Part shown: piece after piece, positions 24,834 to 32,010 of the stretch
Layout of the letters: each line of letters begins with the position of its first letter
Position numbering within the stretch: the first letter of the stretch is position 1
NCBI RefSeq assembly: GCF_949298305.1
Contig: NZ_CASFWU010000031.1
Span: 1 to 32,010 of the forward strand
Source of the DNA: an uncultured Bacteroides sp.
GTDB lineage: Bacteria > Bacteroidota > Bacteroidia > Bacteroidales > Bacteroidaceae
Direction of reading: 5' to 3'
Length of the DNA: 32,010 nucleotides
Program-made: the position numbers and the translations under genes
The notes under the pieces: generated by a model
Seen by the model: the letters and a program-made list of their open reading frames with translations, nothing else
What the model was told of the DNA's origin: nothing
Database searches by the model: none

Positions 24834-24885
24834 GAAAAAACATCCCGCATTATTCATCCCACTGGAAGGGCTGAATAATACGGGA
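24834..24885 (-). terminator. Intrinsic terminator at the end of the susCD operon
   Basis: Reading minus, TCCCGTATTATTCA (24885-24872) pairs with TGAATAATGCGGGA (24856-24843), 13 of 14 positions, with a 15-nt loop. GATGTTTTTTCATTTG begins at the end of the second arm. It lies 23 nt after the stop of the broken GH16 gene. It should end, or partly attenuate, the susC-susD-binding protein-GH16 transcript before the remaining enzymes. Confidence 0.7.
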
Positions 24886-24907
24886 CATCTAAAAATACAG
24901 GTATCAA

Positions 24908-25702
24908 TTATTCAGCCTTCTGATATACCCGTACGTAATCAATATGATATTCAAGCGGGAACTTGGAAACATCAGGCGTTCCTCCGTTGCCTCCCAAAGC
25001 AAGGTTCAGGAAGATTTGCTGGCCGAAGTTCTCTCCATCATTACCGGGATCGGTAAACGGATTGCGCCATGACCCTCTCCACCAGTCATCCAAGCCTCCA
25101 CCGCCATTGGTGGTCTTGCTCATTTCGATTTCATTCAGCAACTCGTCGTCCAAATAGAGGCGGATGCTCTTTTCATCCCAGTCCATGCGCCAGATATGAT
25201 ATTTGTTGGCCCATTCGGAATCCTTGTCAACAAACTCACTCAGCGGACGGTTGTATGAGTCCCATGTACCGCTCCAGCGGGTATTGCTGGCCCAGCAGGC
25301 ATTGGCATGAATGCTCGGCACACCGCCCACCAGGTAATACTCCAACAAGTCAATCTCACCCCCTAACGGCCATTCCCAGCACCAAGAGTCATCGCTGGTT
25401 CCGGTTGTCCAGATAGCAGGCCAGGCCCCCATCGCAGTGGGAATCTTGGCGCGGACCTCCATCGTGCCGTAACGGAAACGATAGCTCGAGACAATGCTGC
25501 TCGATGTGTACTCGGCATATTCGCGGTTCTTCTTCCAGTCAGAGCTTCCGGCCTCATAGTTCGGATTTTTAATCTGCTCCTTCTTACCGGTAATCACCAA
25601 AGCGCCATCGGCCATAACGGCATTCTGATTATAGTACCACTGCAATTCCTCCCTCGAAACGCCATACTGAAGGATCGGGAATCCCTGTTCCATTGAACTC
25701 AT
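24908..25702 (-). pseudogene. 3' part of the frameshifted surface GH16 lipoprotein gene (catalytic domain)
   Basis: This frame holds the GH16 catalytic domain from REELQWYYNQN onward. It contains RYGTMEVRAKIPTAMGAWPA, the motif EIDLLEYY (complete nucleophile, helper Asp and acid/base), DEKSIRLYLDDELLNEIEM, and the end YHIDYVRVYQKAE. It is closely similar to the intact neighbouring GH16, with an extra Trp/Gly-rich loop (GGGGLDDWWRGSWRNPF). The residues read before REELQW (MSSMEQGFPILQYGVS) are out-of-frame translation of the preceding segment, so the ATG at 25702 is probably not a natural start. The fragment has no signal peptide, lacks the first beta strands, and would stay in the cytoplasm if made at all. 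The lesion lies at about 25649-25655. Confidence 0.85.
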
Positions 25703-26399
25703 CGTGCCAAACCAGTTTCAGGTCTGTATTTCCGTAAGTATCGCCAAGAACCGGTTCGTCTGTTACAGGTTCGTATTCCGGTCCTGTCTTGGGGGGCACG
25801 TAGCTCACCTTAAAGATGAACATAAGAGTGTTCGTCTTGGGATTGATTCCGTAAGACGTAGAATTCTGAATCTGAAGGGGCAACACAAAAGTTGCATCTG
25901 CCTTACGCTCATCCTGTATCAGGTTAATCAACTCCTCCGAGTAAACCAGCAGTTCCACTTCTTCCGAAGCGGTGGCACCGGCGGCCAGTTCCAGTTTATC
26001 GGAAGCCAGATTATAATATTCGGCAGGCAACAGTTCGGCTCCCTCATATACACTGTAGAGGGTGGAAGTACCCACTTTGGCTATCGCTTTGTTCAGCGAA
26101 TCAGCAGCCACCACCAAATCCACGGTGGCCCCTTGCCCGGCCGTACGGTCCTGATACAAGGCCAGGCTCAGTTTATACTTGAAACTCTTAATCTTGGTTG
26201 TTGAACTTTCCGGTTCTTCCAGGGCGGTAATCACATTGCACTGGGCACCGTCCCATATTTCCACCGCCTGCTTGATGCCCAACAGATTCAAATCCAGATT
26301 TCCCTTGTATTCCAAATCCAGCCCATCGTCACAAGCCTGAAAGGATATTGTGCAGGCGGCCAAACAGCAGGCCGCCATGCTTATCAGTTTATTTTTCAT
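25629..26399 (-). pseudogene. 5' part of the frameshifted surface GH16 lipoprotein gene (DUF1735 domain)
   Basis: This is the N-terminal 256 codons of what should be a GH16 lipoprotein of about 500 residues. The lipobox is FQAC with Cys23 followed by DDGLDLE, an acidic run typical of export to the cell surface. Residues about 40-205 form a DUF1735-type beta-sandwich (AELLPAEYYNLASDKLELAA, then ATFVLPLQIQNS, then NTLMFIFKVSY), which precedes catalytic or binding domains in many SusE-position proteins. GH16 starts at LKLVWHDEFNGTGIPDPSVW and reaches FEGGIA before an early TAA at 25629. The gene starts 19 bp after the binding-protein gene. The product would be a surface lipoprotein without a catalytic site. 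Confidence 0.85.
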
Positions 26400-26418
26400 A
26401 TTCTACACTATTATAACA

Positions 26419-27309
26419 TTAATCCAAAGGAACGGTCTCAGGGTCGTAAACAGCTACTTCCACATCATAGAACGAGAACTCGGACATGTGGAAATATTTG
26501 GCGTTGGCCGATGCCGATGTCACCAAGAAACGGAAGTGCTTGAACTTCTTGCCCGGAGTAAAAAAGTCAGAGACATATTCTGTTACGCTTTTGGCAGGCA
26601 GACCACTCAATGAAGCGACCGTCTCCCACTCCGTTCCGTCCTGGCTGATTTGCAAGTCGGCAGCTGTCGGGAATCCATCTGAGTTACTTACATTACGGGT
26701 TGTGTACTGAATGGCAAAATTCTCATGTTCCTCGTTGAAATCAATCTGTACATATTGAGGAAGAGGAACCTGGGTACCACTCCAGCGCGTATGGAAGAAC
26801 GTATTGGTATTATTATCAATCAAATTGGAAATCGGGCCTTCCGTAGGTTCCTGATTGTCTGTACTAAGCTGATCGGCAGTCAGGACGACCTTGGTACGGC
26901 TTGTCTCGGACAATGTAACAGGAGCCGGTCCGGAAACAGCCTTCACTTCTGTCACGGCACTGCCCTCGTTGGCCGCATTGAATGTCTGGAAAGAGAATGT
27001 ATAGTCGCCAAAACGCTCGCGGGTGTTGTCAATCAGTAATTCACCCGTATACTTGGAAGCCATCAACGTTACGTTTTCCTTGGACAAGAAGTCATAATAA
27101 GATACCTTCAGGTACTCAAATCCCGGATTTTCAGTCACCGTCCAGTACAGACGGATTTGTCCCGGCAATGACTCGTAATGAATGGTCGTAGGCTCGATGG
27201 CAGTGGGAGCCTTTACTTCTCCCACCGTCTCGAAAGTCACCAACTTGTCATCGCAACCGCTCATGCCCATCAGCAAACCGGCCGCCAAAAACAAATATTT
27301 GAATTTCAT
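26419..27309 (-). CDS. SusE-position surface glycan-binding lipoprotein (DUF4998-like + discoidin-like domain)
   Basis: This 296-residue lipoprotein has the lipobox GMSGC with Cys19 and then Asp-Asp, an acidic signal favouring the outer surface. Residues about 30-130 fit the DUF4998/DUF4959 fibronectin-like domain of SusE-position proteins (PTTIHYESLPGQIRLYWTV and TGELLIDNTRERFGDYTFSF). Residues about 140-290 look like an F5/8 type C (discoidin, CBM32-like) domain: SNLIDNNTNTFFHTRWSG, LPQYVQIDFNEEHENFAIQY, DLQISQDGTEWETVASL, and FKHFRFLVTSA. It would hold the glycan next to the SusCD complex. It sits between susD and the DUF1735-GH16 gene with short gaps (45 and 19 bp), the usual place of surface binding proteins in Bacteroides loci. 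Confidence 0.85.
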   Translation of the reverse strand: MKFKYLFLAAGLLMGMSGCDDKLVTFETVGEVKAPTAIEPTTIHYESLPGQIRLYWTVTENPGFEYLKVSYYDFLSKENVTLMASKYTGELLIDNTRERFGDYTFSFQTFNAANEGSAVTEVKAVSGPAPVTLSETSRTKVVLTADQLSTDNQEPTEGPISNLIDNNTNTFFHTRWSGTQVPLPQYVQIDFNEEHENFAIQYTTRNVSNSDGFPTAADLQISQDGTEWETVASLSGLPAKSVTEYVSDFFTPGKKFKHFRFLVTSASANAKYFHMSEFSFYDVEVAVYDPETVPLD

Positions 27310-27354
27310 AAGCTGAATCTTTTTAGTTTAATCAAAATAATAGTAAGCGCTCCG

Positions 27355-29049
27355 TCACCAGCCTTCATTCTGACTCAGGTTGGGGTTCTTGCGTCTTTCA
27401 GAATCGGGTATCGGGAAGAAATACATCTTGTCATCCCATACCAAATTCTTCGTGGTACGACTGTACGAGAACGAGCCGTCGCTTTCCTTTGTAATCACCA
27501 GGCGGTCGATGCTGTTGAAGCCACCTTCCTTCCAGCGGCGGACATCCCAGAAGCGATGTCCCTCGAAGGCGAGTTCCACCATACGTTCTTTCTTATAAAC
27601 CGTCCAGAATTCGGTACTGCTCATGCCTTCTGGCAAAGCGGGCATTTTCACGTCCGAACGATTGCGCACCCGGTTGATTGCCTCACGAGCACTCAGATTC
27701 AAATCAGAATTGGTCTGTTCGGGTGAGCCAAAGTATTTGAAGGCAGCCTCAGCATAGTTCATCAAGAACTCACCCAAACGGAACGTCACCCAGCTGTGTG
27801 TCTTTCCGCCACTACCGGTACTGGCACTGATATCTGTTGAGCCATCGACATATTTCTTCACATAATAGCTGGTGGTCGTAGCATAAGGAAGCGGAGCACC
27901 GTCGCGGCCACCGACATAGGTTTCCAGTTCCATTGCGTTGGTATTGGGCCATTTTTCGCCGTTACGGGCAATGGTCATGCCGAAGCGGGGATCAAGGTCA
28001 GCATACGGATCAAAGCCCAGACGGGCAGCCTGCTCCACTGTGAGATAACTTCCGTCTGTACGCTGGTAGGCATCCACCAGAGTCTGTGTGGGACAGTTTC
28101 CAGAATTGGCATTCTCCATACTAATGGGGAAGTTAGTGGTCTCGGGTTCGGTGGTGCTGCCTACACGACGTACAAAAATCATTTCGGAAGCCTTCCAGTT
28201 GTTCTCCCCCCAAATGTCAGTGTACTTACCTAAAGAAATACCGTTGTTATTGCAGTAGTTAATAACATCGAGATTGGCCTTGGCAGCCTGAAGATAGAGT
28301 TCCTTATCTTCATTGGGATTGAACAGTTTGCTGGCGCGATAGAGCGAGGCACGCGCTTTTAAAGCCAATGCCATACCGCGGTTCACACGTCCGGTCTCGG
28401 GATTGGAAGAGTTGCTGGCTGCATCGTTATCCAGTTTACTGTAATCCACAGGAAGTTCGGGAGCTACAGCATCACACTCACTGATGATGAAATCGAACAC
28501 CTCAGCAGCCGGCGTACGTGTCATACTATTGGCTTCTTCCTCAGTCAGCACCTCTGTTGTAAAAGGTACATCACCGTAAGCGCGTACCAACAAGAAGTAA
28601 TAGTAAGCACGCAACAAACGAACCTCATACTGATAGCGGTTGTAGCGATTCATCTGAGCCTGATAATCCTCGTCATAACGATGATCAATGAAGTCCAGGT
28701 CCAAAGCATTTTTCAGGAAATAGTTTGCCGAACGGATGGGAGTATAGTATCCAAACCAGGAGTAAGGATTCAATGCGCTCCAGTTTCCGTTGGTATAGTC
28801 GAACACCGACGAGTAAGTAATGGCCATCTCAGCCTCGTCACAAGCCGAAGCGCGGGAACCGCTGCCCAGCAAATCGTAGTCCAAAGAAGCATAGATGTTG
28901 TTCACAAAGCCGGCCGTACGACCAAAATCAGTGAACACATAGTCCGGACCGTATGTTTGATATTCATGATAGTCCATCTTGTCGGCACAGCCAGTCAAGG
29001 CAGCGGCACAAGCCACAAGAAGACATACTTTCTTTAATTTCATATTCAT
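27355..29049 (-). CDS. susD: SusD/RagB-family surface glycan-binding lipoprotein
   Basis: This 564-residue outer-membrane lipoprotein acts as the lid of the SusC transporter and binds the incoming oligosaccharide. The lipobox is ALTGC with Cys21. The SusD N-terminal domain is seen in NPYSWFGYYTPIRSANYFLKN and QYEVRLLRAYYYFLLVRAYGD, the TPR-like hallmark helix. TRTPAAEVFDFIISECD, RVNRGMALALKARASLYRA and the C-terminal KKERMVELAFEGHRFWDVRRW are family signatures. The length is typical. It begins 21 bp after the susC stop; ATG 29049 and ATG 29043 are both possible starts. The gene is intact, although its partner susC has lost its 5' end and any promoter lies beyond the IS. Confidence 0.95.
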   Translation of the reverse strand: MNMKLKKVCLLVACAAALTGCADKMDYHEYQTYGPDYVFTDFGRTAGFVNNIYASLDYDLLGSGSRASACDEAEMAITYSSVFDYTNGNWSALNPYSWFGYYTPIRSANYFLKNALDLDFIDHRYDEDYQAQMNRYNRYQYEVRLLRAYYYFLLVRAYGDVPFTTEVLTEEEANSMTRTPAAEVFDFIISECDAVAPELPVDYSKLDNDAASNSSNPETGRVNRGMALALKARASLYRASKLFNPNEDKELYLQAAKANLDVINYCNNNGISLGKYTDIWGENNWKASEMIFVRRVGSTTEPETTNFPISMENANSGNCPTQTLVDAYQRTDGSYLTVEQAARLGFDPYADLDPRFGMTIARNGEKWPNTNAMELETYVGGRDGAPLPYATTTSYYVKKYVDGSTDISASTGSGGKTHSWVTFRLGEFLMNYAEAAFKYFGSPEQTNSDLNLSAREAINRVRNRSDVKMPALPEGMSSTEFWTVYKKERMVELAFEGHRFWDVRRWKEGGFNSIDRLVITKESDGSFSYSRTTKNLVWDDKMYFFPIPDSERRKNPNLSQNEGW

Positions 29050-29070
29050 AACGTCTGTTAGTTAGTAAAA

Positions 29071-31908
29071 TTAAATACCTACTGAAAGTCCTACGTGAAT
29101 AGAACGGGTCGCAGGATAAACATCGCCAATAGCTTCGGGATCGGTAATGTCAATGTGGTCGATACTGAACAAATCGGTACCTCTGACATAAACCTTGGCA
29201 TTGCGCAACTTGATTTTCTCAACCCATGTCTCCGGCAATTTGTAATACACTTCACAATTGCGCAGTTTCAGGAACGAGCGGTCTTCCAGCCATACAGAAC
29301 TGTTCTGCAAGTTGTTGTCTACTTCTTCCGTAGTCAAACGCGGGAAACGTGCCGAGGGATTCTCGGGTGTCCAGCGGTTTTCGTAAGCATACTGTGAAAT
29401 AGAAGTGTTATTGACCAAGGGACGATAAATACTTGAAGTAAGCCATGCACTGTAATTGGCCACACCCTGGAAGTAGGCATTGAAGCCCAGACCTTTCCAT
29501 TCCAGACCCAAATTGAACCCATAATAGATTTCCGGCCAAGCAGTACTGTAACCCATAGGAACCATATCGTTAGAGTTAACCACACCATCGTTGTTCACAT
29601 CCTTGTACTTCAAATCGCCGGGCTTCACAGGGCCGAACTGTTGGGGAACACTGTTGTCGATGTCGGCCTGATCCACAAAATGACCGACGGCCTGCAATCC
29701 CCAAACCTGACCAATAGGTCTGCCTACAGCACTCAGATATTCATACGGTTTCGGTTCCTCCAGATTTTCAATGATTTCATTACGGTTGAACGAATACGTT
29801 CCACCTACGCGAAGCTTAAAGTCTCCAATCTGCTTGCTGTAATCCAAGCCTAATTCCGTACCCCAGCTGTCTACGACACCAGCATTGACATACGGGCTAC
29901 TGATACCCAACACACTGGAATTACGTCCACTTGCATCAACCCAGATATCAGAACGACGCTCATAGAAGCCGTCAATGCTAAAGTTCAATCCCTTCAACAA
30001 TGATACATCCAAACCTACATTATACTTATAGGCTTTTTCAAGCACTCCATTGACCGAAGCCAGACGACCTTCAGCCCAACCGCCATCACCATTGCCAAAG
30101 TTATTTCCACCCACTACGGGATACGTACTACCACCCCCCATCAAATCTTCGTGCCAATAGCCATCGTAGGGTGTATTGTCAGTATTGATAATACCAAATG
30201 AAGCACGCAATTTCATGAAATCAATCAGATTCTGGTTCTGCATGAACTCTTCATTGGTAATGACCCAAGACAGACCTATAGTAGGAGAAGGTTTCCAACG
30301 GCTATTCGGATCAAGTTTGTTGGAAGCAGAGAACATCAAAGTAAAGTCTGCGAAGTAACGGTTGTTGTAGCCGTAATGCGTGTACCAACCTGCACTCTGT
30401 GTATAGAGAGGCACGTTAGTAGCTTCGTTAAACTTATATGTATAAAGCAGCATTGTATAGATGTCGTGCAAGCCGAAACGACGATTCCAGTCCACATTCA
30501 TCTGGAAATTGAACGAACGGTATTGCCAATCAAGCTTTGAAGAGCCGTTGGAACTACTTACCGAACCACCCGTTACTTGCGAAAACTCAGAGGGCTCACC
30601 GTTTTCCCAAGCTGTCACGGTAGTCATCCCCCAACGGTCGCTCTGACGATAGTCTTCCCAGAACGATGACAAAGCATCGTAACCGATACGTACCGATGCC
30701 CCCAGTCCTTCGGTGATAGAAGACAAATCCTGACGTAAATTCATATCGGCATACAAGGCACGGGTGTTACCACGAGAATAGCCATGCCCTTGGGCCAGAT
30801 ACACGGGGTTGTAATCACCGCTCCACGTGTTGTTACCACCCCACAGACCATTTTCTGTCTTCACAGGGAAAGCGGCAGAAGGCACCGTATAGAGCTTACC
30901 TATCAGATTGTCGCCCGACGAGCTGGGACGGCTGAACTCACTCAACACACCCGAGATATTGGTCTGCAAACGAGTAGTTGACGTCAGGTCGATGTCCAGA
31001 TTAGAACGGAAGTTGAAGCGCGAATATTTGTCCTGCGTTGAAATGCCGCTTGCCATAGGATTCTTAATGAAACCTCTATCGTTCTGCAGATTCAGCATGG
31101 TAAAATAACGCATTTTGGTAGAACCGCCCCGGAAAGTCAGCGTAGCAATGTCTGACATACCCATATCACGGAACACCTCATCCATCCAGTTTACGTTAGG
31201 ATAGAGATAAGGATACTTGCCACTCTTAAAGGCATTCAGTTCGTTCTGCGAATATCGGGCCGATTTTCCGTCATTAGCCAAAGCCTCGTTGATGGCAGAA
31301 GCATAAGTATAAGAATCGGCCATTTCGGGCAAACGGGTCTGCATGTTGAATCCATGGTCGTAAGAGAATTTGATTTCACGACTCTTGTACATACCGCGCT
31401 TGGTGACGATATTCACCACACCGTTGACACCCCGGAAGCCATAGAGAGCAATAGCTGCCGCATCGCGCAAGATGCTCACTGACTCCACCTCTTCGGGAGA
31501 AATGTAATTCAGAGCCTGGTAATTGTTATCTCGCTCCAATCCGTCTACAACCAACAGAATGCCTTGGTTACTCAACGTTTTGGGGCCACGAATGGCCATT
31601 GAGGAAATCTGGTCCCACACGTTACCGGTCTTTTGCATAGTATAAAGACCCGCCACGTTACCATACAAAGCATTACCCACATTGAAAGTTGAACGATTGT
31701 CAATCTGGTCGGCATACACTGTGGATACAGCACCGGTGCTCTCTGCGTTGGTCTGTTCCAAACCAAAACCGTAGTTCACCTTCTGTGAAGCAAAATCCAT
31801 CACAACCTTCATGGGCTGGCCTGTGACCTCTACCACTTTAATGTCATCCTTACCCGTACGGATACATAATTTGTTATCACTTTCTACTACTGGTGCGATA
31901 AAATCGCA
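29071..31908 (-). CDS. susC: SusC/RagA-family TonB-dependent transporter, 5'-truncated by an IS element
   Basis: About 945 codons remain of an outer-membrane transporter that imports oligosaccharides with SusD. The plug domain is present (GAVSTVYADQIDNRSTFNVG, MAIRGPKTLSNQGILLVVDG, ISPEEVESVSILRDAAAIAL). The barrel continues to the end, IHVGLSVGI. The frame opens after a TAA at 31909-31911. Residues such as PVVESDNKLCIRTGKDD upstream of the first GTG (31836) look like genuine SusC sequence, but no signal peptide is present before the IS tail. The protein belongs to the branch beginning VNYGFGLEQTNAESTGAVST. As it stands it could not be exported. Transcription of susD and its neighbours would depend on the IS or an internal promoter. 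Confidence 0.85.
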   Translation of the reverse strand, partial: CDFIAPVVESDNKLCIRTGKDDIKVVEVTGQPMKVVMDFASQKVNYGFGLEQTNAESTGAVSTVYADQIDNRSTFNVGNALYGNVAGLYTMQKTGNVWDQISSMAIRGPKTLSNQGILLVVDGLERDNNYQALNYISPEEVESVSILRDAAAIALYGFRGVNGVVNIVTKRGMYKSREIKFSYDHGFNMQTRLPEMADSYTYASAINEALANDGKSARYSQNELNAFKSGKYPYLYPNVNWMDEVFRDMGMSDIATLTFRGGSTKMRYFTMLNLQNDRGFIKNPMASGISTQDKYSRFNFRSNLDIDLTSTTRLQTNISGVLSEFSRPSSSGDNLIGKLYTVPSAAFPVKTENGLWGGNNTWSGDYNPVYLAQGHGYSRGNTRALYADMNLRQDLSSITEGLGASVRIGYDALSSFWEDYRQSDRWGMTTVTAWENGEPSEFSQVTGGSVSSSNGSSKLDWQYRSFNFQMNVDWNRRFGLHDIYTMLLYTYKFNEATNVPLYTQSAGWYTHYGYNNRYFADFTLMFSASNKLDPNSRWKPSPTIGLSWVITNEEFMQNQNLIDFMKLRASFGIINTDNTPYDGYWHEDLMGGGSTYPVVGGNNFGNGDGGWAEGRLASVNGVLEKAYKYNVGLDVSLLKGLNFSIDGFYERRSDIWVDASGRNSSVLGISSPYVNAGVVDSWGTELGLDYSKQIGDFKLRVGGTYSFNRNEIIENLEEPKPYEYLSAVGRPIGQVWGLQAVGHFVDQADIDNSVPQQFGPVKPGDLKYKDVNNDGVVNSNDMVPMGYSTAWPEIYYGFNLGLEWKGLGFNAYFQGVANYSAWLTSSIYRPLVNNTSISQYAYENRWTPENPSARFPRLTTEEVDNNLQNSSVWLEDRSFLKLRNCEVYYKLPETWVEKIKLRNAKVYVRGTDLFSIDHIDITDPEAIGDVYPATRSIHVGLSVGI

Positions 31909-32010
31909 TTAGTTTTAAATATCATCAAATAACGAGAGTTCCTTGACATTTTGGTTTAAAATGATTGATGAGTCTTGCTTTGTTATCAACGACCGCAGGT
32001 CTGTTCTTTC
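31909..32010 (-). mobile_element. 3' end of a second IS element (transposase C-terminal fragment)
   Basis: Minus-strand reading from the window edge gives 31 residues, including LITKQDSSIILNQNVKEL and ending SLFDDI, then TAA (31915-31917). The Asn/Leu-rich tail followed at once by susC sequence resembles the C-terminus of a Bacteroides transposase, but I cannot name the family. Between this stop and susC lies the palindrome TGCGATTTTATCGCA (minus, 31908-31894), which may belong to the IS terminus. The exact border is therefore uncertain, somewhere within about 31885-31912. It is unlike the IS end at the left edge. Confidence 0.5.

Noticed and set aside
25629..25702. Programmed frameshift joining the two GH16 parts
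   Set aside because: There is no slippery heptamer or stimulating hairpin, and a simple shift would still lack about six conserved residues (GF-x-RN). A deletion explains it better.

Overview
The window looks like a 32 kb piece of a gut Bacteroides/Phocaeicola-type genome (Bacteroidaceae). The main evidence is a SusC/SusD pair with SusE-position lipoproteins, a long train of secreted glycoside hydrolases, promoters of the Bacteroides type (TTTG, about 20 nt, TAnnTTTG), and weak Shine-Dalgarno sequences. Almost everything from 4.1 kb to the right edge is transcribed leftwards on the minus strand.

Layout. 1-99: 3' end of an IS element (IS982-like transposase tail) abutting a TPR-type sensor histidine kinase that has lost its N-terminus (98-1414). 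1507-2160: NarL/LuxR-type response regulator. 2450-3780: an A+T-richer pair, a lipoprotein and a soluble protein, neither recognised. 3911-3942: strong hairpin between converging genes. 4100-29049 plus the broken susC (29071-31908): one large polysaccharide utilisation locus (PUL). 31909-32010: tail of a second IS, whose insertion removed the susC start.

PUL in transcription order (right to left): susC (5' truncated), susD, surface glycan-binding lipoprotein with a discoidin-like domain, DUF1735-GH16 surface lipoprotein (frameshifted), hairpin terminator, GH16, DUF2264/GH154, BNR_4 (GH145/PL42-like), GH105, a 765-bp non-coding region with 22-bp tandem repeats, tandem GH43, GH97, GH51 with a degenerate GH43-like N-terminal module, GH127, GH51, GH2, and a GH43_24-like exo-beta-1,3-galactanase.

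This enzyme set fits a plant arabinogalactan-protein or gum-arabic-type glycan. GH16 and GH43_24 would cut the beta-1,3-galactan backbone. GH2 and GH97 would remove beta-Gal and alpha-Gal or beta-L-Arap. GH43, GH51 and GH127 would remove alpha- and beta-L-arabinofuranose. BNR_4 lyase + GH105 + GH154 would handle Rha-GlcA and GlcA caps. The substrate is an inference from family content; I see no endo-beta-1,6-galactanase (GH30_5) and no hybrid two-component regulator in the window.

The locus carries three independent lesions: an IS end in the kinase, an IS end in susC, and a roughly 17-bp deletion in the surface GH16. The enzymes downstream are intact. The strain may therefore have lost surface capture and import while keeping periplasmic processing. 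No RNA gene or CRISPR array was seen.
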